From contig WQSX01000009.1 of the NCBI GenBank assembly GCA_009787625.1, forward strand, positions 1 to 64,000: DNA of 64,000 nucleotides, written 5' to 3'. Numbering within the stretch: the stretch's first letter is position 1; each line of letters starts with the position of its first letter. This DNA is from Oscillospiraceae bacterium. Lineage in GTDB: Bacteria; Bacillota; Clostridia; Oscillospirales; Oscillospiraceae. Of the stretch, positions 55,605-63,118 are shown piece by piece. The notes under the pieces are model-generated. The model saw only the letters and a list, made by a program, of their open reading frames with translations, was not told the origin of the DNA and made no database searches. The position numbers and the translations under genes were made by a program.

Positions 55605-55681
55605 TTAGTTTGAAAGTATTCAAACTACCGGGGGAATGTGCGATTTGCTCCCCTACGGGGAACCGCAAATGATGCACGTTA
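55605..55681 (+). repeat. Two-hairpin repeat, copy A
   Basis: A 77-bp segment with an 8-bp hairpin (AGTTTGAA/TTCAAACT, 4-nt loop) and a second hairpin (ATTTGC...CCCC/GGGG...GCAAAT). A closely similar 77-bp copy is at 61109-61185 in a gene-free region. Confidence 0.8.
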
Positions 55682-55740
55682 ATGACCATTCCTTTTCATG
55701 GTCGTTTTGTGCCTCAAGAAAAAAGAAAGGTATGGTCATT
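55681..55740 (+). promoter_or_regulatory. Hairpin covering the antitoxin-2 ribosome site
   Basis: 55681-55695 (AATGACCATTCCTTT) pairs with 55726-55740 (AAAGGTATGGTCATT) at 14 of 15 positions. The right arm includes the AAAGG ribosome site, so folding would block antitoxin translation. The loop and right arm belong to the leader shared with 15380-15430. Confidence 0.6.
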
Positions 55741-55748
55741 CATATGAA
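55698..55748 (+). repeat. Shared leader, copy 2
   Basis: Gap-free match to 15380-15430 by eye, ending at the same point relative to the start codon, although the genes downstream (antitoxin here, XRE-S24 regulator there) are unrelated. Confidence 0.75.
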
Positions 55749-56013
55749 CATTCGTCCTGTTTCAAAATGTCAGAATAATTTTAATGAAATTGCAGAGCTT
55801 TGCCGAAACGAGCGAGAACCTGTTTTTATCACCAAAAACGGATATGAAGATTTGGTGTTAATCAGAGCTCAAGACTTCGCTCGCCTTACTGCACGGATTG
55901 AGCTATACGACAAGCTGGCAGTTGCACAAAAGCAGGTTGATGAAAATATGCCCGTTATTTCACACGATGAGCTGTTTTCCGAACTAAAAACGAGGTTACA
56001 TGCCCGTGGATAA
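55744..56013 (+). CDS. Antitoxin, Phd/YefM family (pair 2)
   Basis: ATG 55744 is used, giving 89 residues; upstream in-frame codons lie in the leader hairpins. The protein reads MNIRPVSKCQNNFNEIAELC, then TKNGYEDLVLIRAQDFARL, the Phd/YefM DNA-binding fold, and ends with a charged toxin-binding tail. It overlaps the toxin gene by 14 bp. Its promoter has a palindrome at the -10 box, and its ribosome site can be folded into a hairpin, so control may be both transcriptional and translational. It is only distantly similar to the pair 1 antitoxin. Confidence 0.85.
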   Translation: MNIRPVSKCQNNFNEIAELCRNEREPVFITKNGYEDLVLIRAQDFARLTARIELYDKLAVAQKQVDENMPVISHDELFSELKTRLHARG

Positions 56014-56329
56014 TGAAACCTTCGCACTCAACTATACGCAAGTAGCACGCGAAGATATGCTTGACATACTTATGTACATATCAGATGAACTGCAATCGCC
56101 ACAAGCCGCAGAGCGTATCCTTGAAAAAATTGAAAAAGACTTAGAGCGTCTGCGTGAGCACCCTTACAGCGCCCCGATAGCCAGAGATACTTACCTGTCG
56201 TCTCAGGGTTTCCGAATGCTTGTGGCAGGCAAGTATTTGGTGTTTTATAAGATTAATGAAAGCTTTAGCGAGGTATTGATTTATCGCATTGTCTACGGAA
56301 AGCGAAACATAGAGTGGCTTATGCCGTAG
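56000..56329 (+). CDS. Toxin, RelE/ParE superfamily (pair 2)
   Basis: The 109-residue protein (YTQVAREDMLDILMYIS near the N-terminus, then AAERILEKIEKDLERL, FRMLVAGKYLVFYKI and IYRIVYGKRNIEWL) has the complete RelE/ParE layout with the C-terminal R-x-x-x-x-x-R type motif (YRIVYGKR). It may be an mRNA interferase or gyrase poison. The start lies inside the antitoxin gene. A strong terminator follows within 25 bp. Confidence 0.87.
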   Translation: MPVDNETFALNYTQVAREDMLDILMYISDELQSPQAAERILEKIEKDLERLREHPYSAPIARDTYLSSQGFRMLVAGKYLVFYKINESFSEVLIYRIVYGKRNIEWLMP

Positions 56330-56351
56330 ACGAAAGTAAAAACAAAATCAT

Positions 56352-56392
56352 GTAGGCGGTCACTCACAGGCTGAGTGACCGCCTACACTTTT
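56352..56392. terminator. Strong bidirectional terminator
   Basis: A perfect 15-bp stem (56352-56366 with 56372-56386) with loop CAGGC, followed by ACTTTTG. It separates toxin-antitoxin pair 2 from the convergent iron-transport operon. Confidence 0.9.
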
Positions 56393-56429
56393 GTTGAACT
56401 TACATTCTATCGTGCATATTTAAAAGGTT

Positions 56430-57611
56430 TTACTCTGCATTCCTAAAACTCTCAACAAAACGCATCATATCTGCAACCATTTGTCTGGCTGAAGCGAAGC
56501 CGCCTACCACTGTGTACCATTCTTGTGGATAGAGAGCATAGATGTGACCGCCGAGATAAGCACTTGTGCGCTGAATAATTGGGTCGCTGAGTAGCGCTGT
56601 GAATCCTGCGGACTCAGGTATGTTGTCATTCATTTGATTGCGGTCGAGCAGGAAAATGACATCGGGATCAAGTGCCAGAACAAACTCGGCACGAGCTTCA
56701 AAGCCGTGTTGGTCTGTAAAGTCACCTAAATCTTCAGGAGGGATAACAGGGGTGAAGCCAAATTCTTCATACACCATGTCCATACGGCTGTTTGCGAGAA
56801 ACAGCGAGAAGTTATCAGGTGTTGTCATCATGAGAAATACGGCACGGAATCCTGATTCTTCAGCAACTGCGGCGACATACTTCATGCCTTCGCGGATACT
56901 GTCGATTTCATACATGAGGTCGTCCGCAATATGCGGCCAAATCTGAGCCATAACTTCAGCGTTTGCAGTCATGTCATTCAATAGATCAGAGTCGCGGGCG
57001 TTGATTGTAAGGCGGACAAAAGATGTTTCGGCATAACGCTCCTCGGTTGTGGCACGAAACTCAGCAACATCATCAGGGTCAAGGCGGTCGCCTGCGGCAT
57101 TCATTCCGAATGAGCGTGCACCGAGAATGATAAGCTCAGGCGGAACAAGGTCAAGCACATCCCAATTCACATAAAACAGTGTTCCACCGTCAAGAACCCG
57201 TAAGTCCGGAATATCATTTATACCTTGCAAAACAGATGGCAACCCATTTGGGTTAGGCACGATAAGAGTTTCAATACCGAAACGGTCAAAACCAATGGTA
57301 TACATGATGTCAAGTATTCCCTGGTCATAGACAGCAACGATACTTGGGTTTTGGCGAACTTCTGCTACATTACCGTCAAAATCGGTAATTGTAACCAGTT
57401 CACGAGGACGCTCCTCATATTCGTAAGCTCCATAATCATAGGTTGTTTCTTCGTAGTCGGCATCGTCTTCGGCGGGTTCAGGTACAGGTTCGGGGATAGG
57501 CTCAGGCGTAGGTGCCGGTACAGCAGGTGTAACAGGTGCAGTACCTCCGGCGCAAGCGGTAAGTGCAACAGTAAGCGTAAGCACCACCATAAGTAATATA
57601 ATCTTCTTCAT
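56430..57611 (-). CDS. Siderophore ABC transporter substrate-binding lipoprotein (YclQ/FepB-like)
   Basis: This protein captures ferric siderophore outside the membrane and delivers it to the permeases encoded upstream. The 393-residue protein has a lipoprotein signal (VALTAC, Cys20), a Pro/Glu linker and Asp/Glu/Tyr-rich spacer to about residue 70, then a class III binding fold (SIVAVYDQGILDIMYTIG, PPELIILGARS, ALDPDVIFLLDR). AGGAG precedes the ATG. It is the last of four operon genes, set apart by a 175-bp gap with a large hairpin, which may uncouple its mRNA level from the rest. Confidence 0.88.
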   Translation of the reverse strand: MKKIILLMVVLTLTVALTACAGGTAPVTPAVPAPTPEPIPEPVPEPAEDDADYEETTYDYGAYEYEERPRELVTITDFDGNVAEVRQNPSIVAVYDQGILDIMYTIGFDRFGIETLIVPNPNGLPSVLQGINDIPDLRVLDGGTLFYVNWDVLDLVPPELIILGARSFGMNAAGDRLDPDDVAEFRATTEERYAETSFVRLTINARDSDLLNDMTANAEVMAQIWPHIADDLMYEIDSIREGMKYVAAVAEESGFRAVFLMMTTPDNFSLFLANSRMDMVYEEFGFTPVIPPEDLGDFTDQHGFEARAEFVLALDPDVIFLLDRNQMNDNIPESAGFTALLSDPIIQRTSAYLGGHIYALYPQEWYTVVGGFASARQMVADMMRFVESFRNAE

Positions 57612-57680
57612 TGTTTGACTCCTTTTTTATTTTTTTATATAGTCGATTGTGAAATTCAACCGTTCTACAATAATGCTTCC

Positions 57681-57774
57681 GCAGGCGACAAGCTATTTGC
57701 GTAATTTTTTGCGAGCCATCGGGATCTACACCGCTGTTCTCGCAAAAAAATTACGCAAACAGCTCATCGCCTGC
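57681..57774. repeat. Large imperfect inverted repeat inside the iron operon
   Basis: Arms of about 35 bp (57681-57715 and 57739-57774) match at all but a few positions, around a loop of about 23 nt. Each arm contains TTGCGTAATTTTTTGCGAG or its complement. It lies between the ATPase and binding-protein genes, downstream of the former on the transcribed strand. Confidence 0.8.
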
Positions 57775-57785
57775 TACCTTTGTGG

Positions 57786-58565
57786 CTAATCATACGATTC
57801 GTCATAATAAAGGCAAACAGGCTTCTGGTCGTGCTTGACAATATGAAAATCGTGGTCAAACACGGGGTTCAGTACATCAGGTGTTATAACGTCAAGCGGC
57901 TCGCCCTCTCTGTAGACCTTGCCGTCTTTCATAGCTATAATATGCCCGGCATATGCGGCGGCAAAGTTTATGTCGTGGAGCACAACCACAATTGTTTTGC
58001 TAAGCTCCGAAACGAGTTTTCCGACAATTTTCATCATCTCAACAGAGTATTTGATATCTAGGTTGTTGAGAGGTTCATCGAGGAAAATATATGGCGTATC
58101 TTGCGCTAAAATCATTGCGATAAAAGCTCTCTGCCTTTGCCCACCGGATATTTCGTCGAGGTATTTATCTGTCAAATCTTCAAGATTCATGTAAGCAAGG
58201 GACTCCGCAACCTTCTCTTTATCAATATCTTTCAGCCGCCCACCGCAGTGGGGGAAACGGCCATACTCCACCAAATCTTGTACGGTGATACGAATGCTGA
58301 GTTGCTGAGTTTGTTTCAGAAATGCCACTTTCTTTGAAATCTCCGAAGTTTTTATTTTACGAACGTCCACACCGTCAAGCAGAACCTTTCCGCTTTTTGC
58401 AGGCAAAAGATTGGTCATAACACTGAGCAGAGTAGATTTACCCGCACCATTTGCCCCGACAAGAGCAGTGATAGCGTTTTCCTTCACGGTGATATTTATA
58501 TCACTGAGCGTTTCATTTTCGCTGTTGCGACTATATGACTGGCTGATATTTCTAACTTCAATCAC
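57786..58565 (-). CDS. Siderophore ABC transporter ATPase (YclP/FepC-like)
   Basis: The 259-residue protein powers uptake by ATP hydrolysis on the cytoplasmic face. It has Walker A GANGAGKS (37-44), Q-loop in AFLKQTQQ, signature EISGGQRQRAFIAM, Walker B YIFLDEPLNNLD and the H-loop VVVLHDINFAA. GTG 58565 overlaps the stop of the preceding permease gene by 4 bp (GTGA), so translation is coupled. Confidence 0.93.
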   Translation of the reverse strand: MIEVRNISQSYSRNSENETLSDINITVKENAITALVGANGAGKSTLLSVMTNLLPAKSGKVLLDGVDVRKIKTSEISKKVAFLKQTQQLSIRITVQDLVEYGRFPHCGGRLKDIDKEKVAESLAYMNLEDLTDKYLDEISGGQRQRAFIAMILAQDTPYIFLDEPLNNLDIKYSVEMMKIVGKLVSELSKTIVVVLHDINFAAAYAGHIIAMKDGKVYREGEPLDVITPDVLNPVFDHDFHIVKHDQKPVCLYYDESYD

Positions 58566-59614
58566 GTCTTATTCTCCTTTAGTATTAAATAAAATACATA
58601 CACACAGCCTACGAGATTGATGATGACAGTAACAGGTATAGCCCACTCGAAGAATACTCGCACGGCTTCACCCAATATGAGCGCAAGTGCCGCCATCATT
58701 GCTGATGCTATAAAAAGCGGGAGGTGCTTGTGTGTTTTCATAATCTCGCGAGCGGAGTTTACCGCCAGAAGCCCCAAAAATGTCAGTGAGCCGATAAGTG
58801 CAGTAGCCACGCTCATTCCAACAGCTATGATGATGAGATTTATCGTCATTTCCCGCTCATAGGGGATACCGAGGCTCTTTGCCTGAACGGGACCGAGACT
58901 CATAACATCGTATCGCCTGTGCCGCCACACCGTGGCACCTACGACCACAGCCATGATTGGAATAGCGATGCCGATGATGTCGGTGTTCATGTTGTTGATG
59001 TTTACGCTTGTCGCCGCCTGCACTTGGAAAAAGTCACTTTGATTCATGATAACTTGCAGGTAACGTGTGCCACTTCCGATAATCCCCGATAATACAAGCC
59101 CGAACATCAGCAAAAATATGATGTTGTTGCGACCGCTCCGCAGAATAAAACCAAACATCAGCATGGAGACTAAAATCATGATTCCTGCGTTTATAAAGTA
59201 GTTTATGTAAGGGTCGGCAAACAAAACAGAGCCTGCACCGAAGATAAACACGAGAGCCGTTTGTGTTCCCACAAATACCGAATCAAAACCAATCATGGAG
59301 GGAGTCAGAACTCTACTCTGTACAATCGTTTGAAACGAAAGGCTTATAACCGCCAAAACAACAGCGGAAGCACCCATGGCGTAGAGCGCAGGTAAGGTTC
59401 GAGCCATAATGCTTTCAATCGCCCCCGGCGGTATCATGTCGCGTGTCATATCTAGCCTGTACATTCGTAAGTAAGTGCGAGAGAAAATATATAACCAAAC
59501 AGAACCGGCAATAGCGATAGCGAGTATGACAAAAACTATAACCGCGCGTATGTTTCCGGGTTTTGAGAAAAAGGCTTTTATAGAACTCATAGGCTCGTTT
59601 ACTTTTAATATCAT
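58562..59614 (-). CDS. Siderophore ABC transporter permease 2 (YclO-like, FecCD family)
   Basis: ATG 59614 is chosen: GCAGGGTGA lies directly upstream and overlaps the stop of the first permease; a longer in-frame start would overlap that gene by 46 bp. The 350-residue protein has about nine or ten membrane helices and FecCD landmarks such as VQSRVLTPSMIGFDSVFVG (about 117-135) and GSLTFLGLLAVNSAR near the ATPase-contact loop. It pairs with permease 1 to form the membrane channel. Confidence 0.9.
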   Translation of the reverse strand: MILKVNEPMSSIKAFFSKPGNIRAVIVFVILAIAIAGSVWLYIFSRTYLRMYRLDMTRDMIPPGAIESIMARTLPALYAMGASAVVLAVISLSFQTIVQSRVLTPSMIGFDSVFVGTQTALVFIFGAGSVLFADPYINYFINAGIMILVSMLMFGFILRSGRNNIIFLLMFGLVLSGIIGSGTRYLQVIMNQSDFFQVQAATSVNINNMNTDIIGIAIPIMAVVVGATVWRHRRYDVMSLGPVQAKSLGIPYEREMTINLIIIAVGMSVATALIGSLTFLGLLAVNSAREIMKTHKHLPLFIASAMMAALALILGEAVRVFFEWAIPVTVIINLVGCVYVFYLILKENKT

Positions 59615-59618
59615 GCCG

Positions 59619-60623
59619 TCACCCTGCGTTTTTGGCAGAGGCTTTGCGAGCTTTTTTACCACCATACATCCCCCTTAAAAGATAAACCATAAAGATTATG
59701 CCCCCGACCACACTTATGGTCACGCTTATGTTCATTTCAAAGGGGAATATGATCAGGCGGCTGGCAATGTCGCAAAACAGGACAAAACATGCGCCGAACA
59801 GCATCAAATCAATAATAGAACGCTTGAGGTTATCGCCAAAAATCGAAGTGGTCATATTGGGGATAATAAGCCCGATAAACGGAAGCGGACCGACTGCAAC
59901 AAATGTAGATGCGCTGATGAGTGCGATGATGATAAGCCCCAAAGCCACAACACGGTTATAGTTGAGCCCCAAGTTTTTGGCAAAGTCTGCTCCCAGCCCA
60001 ATTATGCTGAATTTCGTGGCATAAATCACAGATATGATAAGAGGAATGACCACGATATAGACAAGTTCAAAATTGCCAAGCCGTGCAAAAGTTCCGAGAT
60101 TAAATTGGTTCAACACAGTTTGTGTTTCGGTCTGAAAGGATAGTGCCGTAGAAATTGCGCCAATAACTCCGCCGTACATAAGCCCAAGGAGTGGAATATA
60201 GACGACCTCACGTATTTTCAAGCGATTTATAACAGCAGTGAATAAAAGCGTTCCAAGCAGGGCAAAAACAAAGGAAAAAATCGCCTGAACATAACCGTTT
60301 GTGTGTCCTAAAAACACGAATGAAATGAGAAGTCCAAGCGCCGCAGCATCTGTAGTTCCCGCCGTAGTGGGTGACATGAACTTGTTGCGGCTGATAGATT
60401 GCATAATAAGCCCCGCAACAGAAAGCCCCGCCGCCGCAAGTATCACAGCCAAGGTGCGCGGCAACCTGCTATGTAGAAAAATAAATCTTGAGAGCTCATC
60501 ACCACGGAGAAATGTGCTGAGACTAACATCAGCCATAGAACCCACCTCAAGCGAGAGTAAGGTCAATATAACGAATGTAATTATAATTATAATACGTTTC
60601 CATTGTCTGCGAATAAGCGGCAT
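59619..60623 (-). CDS. Siderophore ABC transporter permease 1 (YclN-like, FecCD family)
   Basis: ATG 60623 follows AGGAGACTTTTAC; the longer in-frame start lies in a REP palindrome and is rejected. The 334-residue protein has FecCD motifs: RLPRTLAVILAAAGLSVAGL, MQSISRNKFMSPTTAGTTDAA and VGPLPFIGLIIPNM. It is the first gene of a four-gene operon in the order permease, permease, ATPase, binding protein, the same as yclNOPQ of Bacillus. The upstream region carries a strong promoter and three operator-like palindromes. Confidence 0.9.
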   Translation of the reverse strand: MPLIRRQWKRIIIIITFVILTLLSLEVGSMADVSLSTFLRGDELSRFIFLHSRLPRTLAVILAAAGLSVAGLIMQSISRNKFMSPTTAGTTDAAALGLLISFVFLGHTNGYVQAIFSFVFALLGTLLFTAVINRLKIREVVYIPLLGLMYGGVIGAISTALSFQTETQTVLNQFNLGTFARLGNFELVYIVVIPLIISVIYATKFSIIGLGADFAKNLGLNYNRVVALGLIIIALISASTFVAVGPLPFIGLIIPNMTTSIFGDNLKRSIIDLMLFGACFVLFCDIASRLIIFPFEMNISVTISVVGGIIFMVYLLRGMYGGKKARKASAKNAG

Positions 60624-60650
60624 ATGTAAAAGTCTCCTGTTGCTAATTCT

Positions 60651-60677
60651 GCCATTCTGCGCGAAGTCGCAGAATCC
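60651..60677. repeat. REP-like palindrome, type 1
   Basis: GCCATTCTGCG...CGCAGAATCC, the same unit as at 9311, with one arm mutated. It sits in the 5' leader of the iron operon, between the operators and the first start codon. Confidence 0.75.
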
Positions 60678-60722
60678 AGAGAGGGTACTCAATAGTTTTA
60701 TTCCCCTAAGAGGTATTCGTGT

Positions 60723-60806
60723 GTTAGCACAAGCTAACTAAGTTTGCAGAGAGGTAGTTAGTCGAAACTAACCCGAAGGTGGTAAAAATGGTTAGCTAAG
60801 ACTAAC
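60723..60806 (-). promoter_or_regulatory. Three DtxR-like operator palindromes at 34-bp spacing
   Basis: GTTAGC-N4-GCTAAC (60723-60738), GTTAGT-N4-ACTAAC (60757-60772) and GTTAGC-N4-ACTAAC (60791-60806). Their centres are exactly 34 bp apart. The pattern recalls DtxR/IdeR iron boxes (TTAGGTTAGSCTAACCTAA) rather than a Fur box. All lie just downstream of the predicted transcription start, where a bound repressor would block the polymerase. Confidence 0.7.
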
Positions 60807-60814
60807 TGAATATG

Positions 60815-60843
60815 ATTATAACGCTTCTAAAGAATGTTGTCAA
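60815..60843 (-). promoter_or_regulatory. Consensus promoter of the iron-uptake operon
   Basis: On the minus strand TTGACA (60843-60838), 17-bp spacer, TATAAT (60820-60815), a perfect consensus match. Transcription should start near 60808, two bases before the first operator, leaving a leader of about 185 nt. Confidence 0.85.
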
Positions 60844-60938
60844 CACTTTTTTGACACACTTTTTTTAAAAAAGTTACCTTCAAGCAGCATAGCAGTGTTT
60901 AATTTAAAGCTCAACAGCATTTTAACACGAACTCACTT

Positions 60939-61091
60939 CAGCGGAATCTATGTCAAAAACAAACATTCCGCCAATCTGAAAAACGTAAAAGTTGTTGATA
61001 TTTGTAAAAACCCGGTTATAATCAGAGTTACAGTGCAATGGTGGTTTTGCCGATATCAGCGGAATGTTGCATTTTTACCATAGATTCCGCC
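60939..61091. repeat. Pair of inverted hairpins (MITE-like)
   Basis: A 35-bp hairpin unit (GCGGAAT...ATTCCGC, 60941-60971) recurs in inverted orientation at 61059-61090 with about 80% match by eye. The two enclose an 87-bp AT-rich centre, as in a small non-autonomous element. Confidence 0.6.
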
Positions 61092-61108
61092 GAAGTTGCA
61101 GAGTGATG

Positions 61109-61185
61109 TTAGTTTGAACGTATTCAAACTAACAGGGAATGTGCGATTTGCTTCCCCTGCGGGGAACTGCAAATGATGAACGTTA
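61109..61185 (+). repeat. Two-hairpin repeat, copy B
   Basis: Copy of 55605-55681 with about ten differences by eye, several of which keep the stems (for example the loop of the first hairpin changes while both arms are identical). Unlike copy A it has no gene directly downstream. Confidence 0.8.
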
Positions 61186-61230
61186 GTTGGTGGCGCTAGC
61201 CCAGCGATTCCAGCAGATTTAGGGTTTTAG

Positions 61231-61344
61231 CAGCTTTTCACAGAAAAAGTTTTAAAAACGGAAAAAGAAAAGATAAACGATGAGGTCGAACCGCATTTGC
61301 TCCGTGTCGATAGAAACCATAGCGGATATCAAATGGAGCTATAA
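61231..61344 (+). pseudogene. Short coding remnant of unknown origin
   Basis: The frame reads QLFTEKVLKTEKEKIND, then VEPHLLRVDRNHSGYQMEL and a TAA at 61342. It has protein-like composition but no start codon and a stop just upstream. It may be the C-terminal end of a transposase or other decayed gene; I cannot name the family. Confidence 0.3.
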
Positions 61345-61567
61345 GCCCCGCCCCATATATAGGGATAATAAAACATAAAAAGAAGTGATTGTATAGGGAA
61401 AAATGTATTGATAATAATACCGTGCCTATATAGGGTTTTAGGGGTATGGTGAGACCGCTTAATTTTCCTGATATCTAATTAATTTGACACTGTATCATAT
61501 ATCGCTGTAAATGAGTGAACTTTAAGTTGTGATATTATACAAAAATATGTCTATTTTATCTAATTAA

Positions 61568-61596
61568 TTGACTTTTCTGTCTATTTATGTTTTAAT
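61568..61596 (+). promoter_or_regulatory. Promoter of the small exported-protein genes
   Basis: TTGACT (61568-61573), 17-bp spacer, TTTAAT (61591-61596), about 72 bp before the predicted transcript reaches ATG 61675. Confidence 0.55.
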
Positions 61597-61674
61597 TTGG
61601 TGTAAGTTTAGTTAGCAAGTAAAACTAGTTTTATAACTTTACTAAAAAAATAAAATTAGAAGGAGCGAGTAACT

Positions 61675-62244
61675 ATGAAGAATTTGAAAAGAATATCGTC
61701 ATTTATTTTAGCAATTTTAATGTTCGTTGCAATGGCATTTCCTGTGCTGGCTGAAGCTTCCGCGGGGCTGTCTATGGACAATCAGGAAGAAAATGAAACT
61801 CACTGTTGCTTTGTTATGCCTAGCGGGCGGGACGGGCAGCGCAGAAGTAATTTAGAGCATGTGATAATAAATAGAGGTGAAATTGAACCTGACAGGTGGG
61901 GTGGACAGCAAAGAGGCAATATCGATAGTGTGATAATCTACAGAGGTGAGGGAGAACCTGAACCAGGTAGTATTCCTCTCTTACCCTCCATGGTGTCACC
62001 GCGACAAGGTCCTTGTGGATTTCGCCTACCTGACGGTAGCTTTTGTGGTTTACCAATAGGCCCAATCATTATAACTGCTGGACCAACTCAAAGAAATTCA
62101 CACTTATTTTTTATTTTACCGTGTACCTTTTATTGGAGACAGGAGACTTTTGTAATGGGTTGTCAAAGGCCAAATTCGTTTCATCATGGCACGGTATGGC
62201 ATACTAGAATTGTTGAGTGGGGTCACATGTTCTGTGGTGGGTGA
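61675..62244 (+). CDS. Small exported protein of unknown function
   Basis: ATG 61675 follows GAAGGAGCGAG. The 189-residue protein has a clear signal peptide (KNLKRISS, hydrophobic FILAILMFVAMAFP, cleavage near VLAEA). The mature part contains paired segments LEHVIINRGEIEPDR and IDSVIIYRGEGEPEP, which look like a short internal repeat, and seven Cys (CC, then singles), suggesting disulphides or metal binding. No family is recognised. It is probably co-transcribed with the next gene 6 bp downstream. Confidence 0.65.
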   Translation: MKNLKRISSFILAILMFVAMAFPVLAEASAGLSMDNQEENETHCCFVMPSGRDGQRRSNLEHVIINRGEIEPDRWGGQQRGNIDSVIIYRGEGEPEPGSIPLLPSMVSPRQGPCGFRLPDGSFCGLPIGPIIITAGPTQRNSHLFFILPCTFYWRQETFVMGCQRPNSFHHGTVWHTRIVEWGHMFCGG

Positions 62245-62250
62245 TAATAA

Positions 62251-62625
62251 ATGAGACTTATCAAAACCAAGACAATGATTATAATCGCTTTGTTAACTTG
62301 TGTGTGCCTTATGGGAGTTTACGTTTTTTTAGGTCAACTACAAAGTGGAGTACTCCCCCCTCCTCCTACGTACTCGGAAGTAGGTCCTGACGGGCGTATT
62401 TTAGCAATGGGGATATGTGGAACAGTGGGTTATATCTTCCTCGATGATTTTAGAGAAGGAACCACGTGGTTAGGGTGGACTCCGGAAAGTTCGGTAGATT
62501 TTGAAACGTGGTATTCACAGATATATGAAGAAATGGTTCGTTTAGGAGTAAGTCATATTTGGACAATACCGCTGTATGGAGAAGATGGCAAAACTGTTAT
62601 TGGAGAGTTTGCAATCACTCCGTAA
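62251..62625 (+). CDS. Small membrane-anchored or exported protein of unknown function
   Basis: The 124-residue protein has an N-terminal hydrophobic segment (MIIIALLTCVCLMGVYVFL, residues about 9-27) after RLIKTKT, either a signal anchor or a lipoprotein-like signal (LLTCVC). The rest is a small globular domain (ILAMGICGTVGYIFLDDF, WYSQIYEEMVRLGVSHIW). It begins 6 bp after the preceding gene with only a weak ribosome site, pointing to coupled translation. The function is unknown. Confidence 0.6.
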   Translation: MRLIKTKTMIIIALLTCVCLMGVYVFLGQLQSGVLPPPPTYSEVGPDGRILAMGICGTVGYIFLDDFREGTTWLGWTPESSVDFETWYSQIYEEMVRLGVSHIWTIPLYGEDGKTVIGEFAITP

Positions 62626-62701
62626 AAAGTATTTTGCCGACGAAAAAGCACCACGAGGTCAAGCAATATGTTCATAAGACACTGCTGCTGCGAAAACACA
62701 T

Positions 62702-62986
62702 ATGACCCTCGACGAAGTGCCTTGGATGTCCACAATGCACTCAGATTTTCTTGCGGGGCTTGATTATTTTTGGAATCGGTTTGCCTCATCTCGAACCGAT
62801 ATCTTGCTCATTGTGTGTGGTAGCGCGGCCTCTTGGATAACAGATAATATAATCAACGCAAAGGGCGGGTTGCACAACCGCCTCACTCGCCATGTCCGTG
62901 TAGAGCCATTCTCCCTAAAAGAGTGTGAGCAATATATCAAAGTTATTGAAACTCTCGCTCGAAAAGGCATCGAAATTTTATGTTAG
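62702..62986 (+). pseudogene. Fragment of a DUF234-type AAA ATPase
   Basis: The frame TLDEVPWMSTMHSDFLAGLD, then FWNRFASSRTDILLIVCGSA and GGLHNRLTRHVRVEPFSL matches the middle of a common prokaryotic ATPase family (Walker B as FxDEVPWM, then the sensor region VCGSAxSWI). The N-terminal Walker A part and the C-terminal domain are missing: upstream sequence is unrelated and the end degenerates after CEQYIK. It is therefore an internal fragment without function. Confidence 0.75.
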
Positions 62987-63118
62987 TGTAGTAGTCCAGT
63001 ATAACAGTTACTGATAAAGCACACGAAGTCCATTAAGATTTCATATTTCAAAACTCTTCTAAGTTAAGTTACAATTAGCTTTGCGCGTTTATCACAATAT
63101 TGGGAGAGTTATTAAGTA
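62987..63118. other. Spacer before the YedE-like gene
   Basis: I see no gene and no clear promoter in this AT-rich stretch, only a GGGAGAG ribosome site at its end. Confidence 0.4.

Larger units (their letters stand above)
60844..61560. other. Gene-free, repeat-rich gap
   Basis: About 0.7 kb without a supportable gene. It contains an inverted-repeat pair (60939-61091), the second copy of a two-hairpin repeat (61109-61185), a short decayed coding remnant (61231-61344) and AT-rich sequence with two TATATAGGG-type motifs near 61375 and 61428. It looks like a graveyard of mobile-element pieces. Confidence 0.6.

Noticed and set aside
60895-61083. Plus-strand gene of 62 residues
   Set aside because: It coincides with an inverted-repeat pair, has no ribosome site and no recognisable protein features.
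61600-61640. A fourth iron-box-like site (GTTAGC near 61611)
   Set aside because: Only one half-site matches and the spacing to the nearest CTAG is wrong. I do not count it with the three boxes at 60723-60806.
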